Assembly: GCA_020627825.1 (NCBI GenBank)
Contig: JAHDGD010000001.1
Coordinates: 17,538-81,537 of the forward strand
Direction: 5' to 3'
DNA length: 64,000 nt
From: Saprospiraceae bacterium
GTDB taxonomy: Bacteria; Bacteroidota; Bacteroidia; Chitinophagales; Saprospiraceae
The position numbers were made by a program, and so were the translations under genes. The notes beneath the pieces were generated by a model. That model did not search any database, had not been told where the DNA came from, and saw only the letters and a program-made list of their open reading frames with translations. Of the stretch, positions 63,857 through 64,000 are shown piece after piece (position 1 is the stretch's first letter; each line of letters begins with the position of its first letter).

Positions 63857-64000
63857 TTAGATTCTGGATCTATTTTGCTTCAATAACACTTCGATAGTTG
63901 AATTAAGCTCTTTTATAAGATCATTTTGAGCATTTAATGAATCACGTAGTTCATCAATTTCGCTATGAAATGCATTTCTGACATTTTTAGGAGAAGCCAT
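63857..64000 (-). CDS. Small coiled-coil protein or C-terminal end of a larger gene (at window edge)
   Basis: A 47-residue frame ending in TAA at 63857-63859, reading MASPKNVRNAFHSEIDELR at its right end and then heptad-like SLNAQNDLIKELNSTIEVLL, a likely coiled coil. The ATG falls exactly on the last three bases of the window, so the frame may continue to the right. It could be a complete small protein or a tail. Terminator at 63399-63422 is oriented to end its transcript. Confidence 0.4.
   Translation of the reverse strand: MASPKNVRNAFHSEIDELRDSLNAQNDLIKELNSTIEVLLKQNRSRI

Noticed and set aside
1..64000. CRISPR arrays, tRNA, rRNA, IS elements or prophage genes
   Set aside because: None was seen by eye: no regularly spaced direct repeats, no transposase or phage motifs, no tRNA cloverleaf sequences recognised.

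Overview
The window is a low-GC (roughly one third G+C by eye) chromosomal segment from a member of the Bacteroidota. It is most like the free-living, gliding or Saprospira-type members, although the exact order cannot be fixed from this sequence. The reasons are type IX secretion C-terminal domains on two metalloproteases and a CHU_C domain on a giant adhesin, DUF4249-like and other lipoproteins with short lipoboxes, TAnnTTTG promoter boxes, few Shine-Dalgarno sequences, A|Q signal-peptide cleavage sites, and TonB-like transducers with acidic linkers. It looks like ordinary core genome with a few accessory loci. No IS element, prophage, CRISPR array, tRNA or rRNA was seen.

Layout. 1-5.3 kb: a large alpha-2-macroglobulin, cut at its 5' end. 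5.4-8.3 kb: a three-part fusion of an APH-type kinase, an M23 peptidase and a class III aminotransferase, convergent with a methyltransferase. 9.3-14.1 kb: DUF427, a DEAD-box helicase, a CarF/TMEM189-type plasmalogen desaturase, a gene-poor stretch with small palindromes, then a SnoaL-like lipoprotein coupled to OxyR and a divergent ankyrin protein. 14.1-20.1 kb: Prc/Tsp protease, FAD oxidoreductase, YjbR protein, RibA and a vSGLT-like symporter. 20.3-24.3 kb: tyrosine catabolism cluster (MarR, HPPD, AhpD-like protein) beside a second sodium:solute symporter. 24.4-30.6 kb: dnaK, a lipoprotein, and a tightly coupled nrnA-FKBP-prfB operon in which prfB needs a programmed +1 frameshift. 30.8-35 kb: a TonB-like protein and its lipoprotein paralogue, an exported unknown, a peroxiredoxin-like protein and mdh. 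35.2-39.4 kb: two tandem M43 metalloproteases and sucC. 39.5-46.6 kb: an SF1 helicase with a small partner, a pseudouridine synthase, typA/bipA and a saccharopine dehydrogenase-like gene. 46.6-50.7 kb: SCP2 protein, OmpA-family protein, 3-oxoacid CoA-transferase and a hotdog protein. 50.9-59.3 kb: an ECF sigma factor, an anti-sigma-like/beta-barrel fusion, a lipoprotein and a 1798-residue adhesin. 59.3-63.3 kb: fdhD with a YdeP-type molybdenum oxidoreductase, DUF1573 lipoprotein and yajC. A short reading frame enters from the right edge.

The most unusual feature beyond the genes is a dispersed palindrome with core GGGCTTWAAGCCC flanked by T-runs on the left and A-runs on the right. There are five exact copies and three close variants. 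Most lie just 3' of genes, one overlaps a stop codon and one is translated inside a signal peptide. Its T-stem-A polarity is the reverse of an intrinsic terminator. A second recurring theme is stop/start overlap (four TAATG and four RTGA junctions), which suggests that translational coupling is common here.
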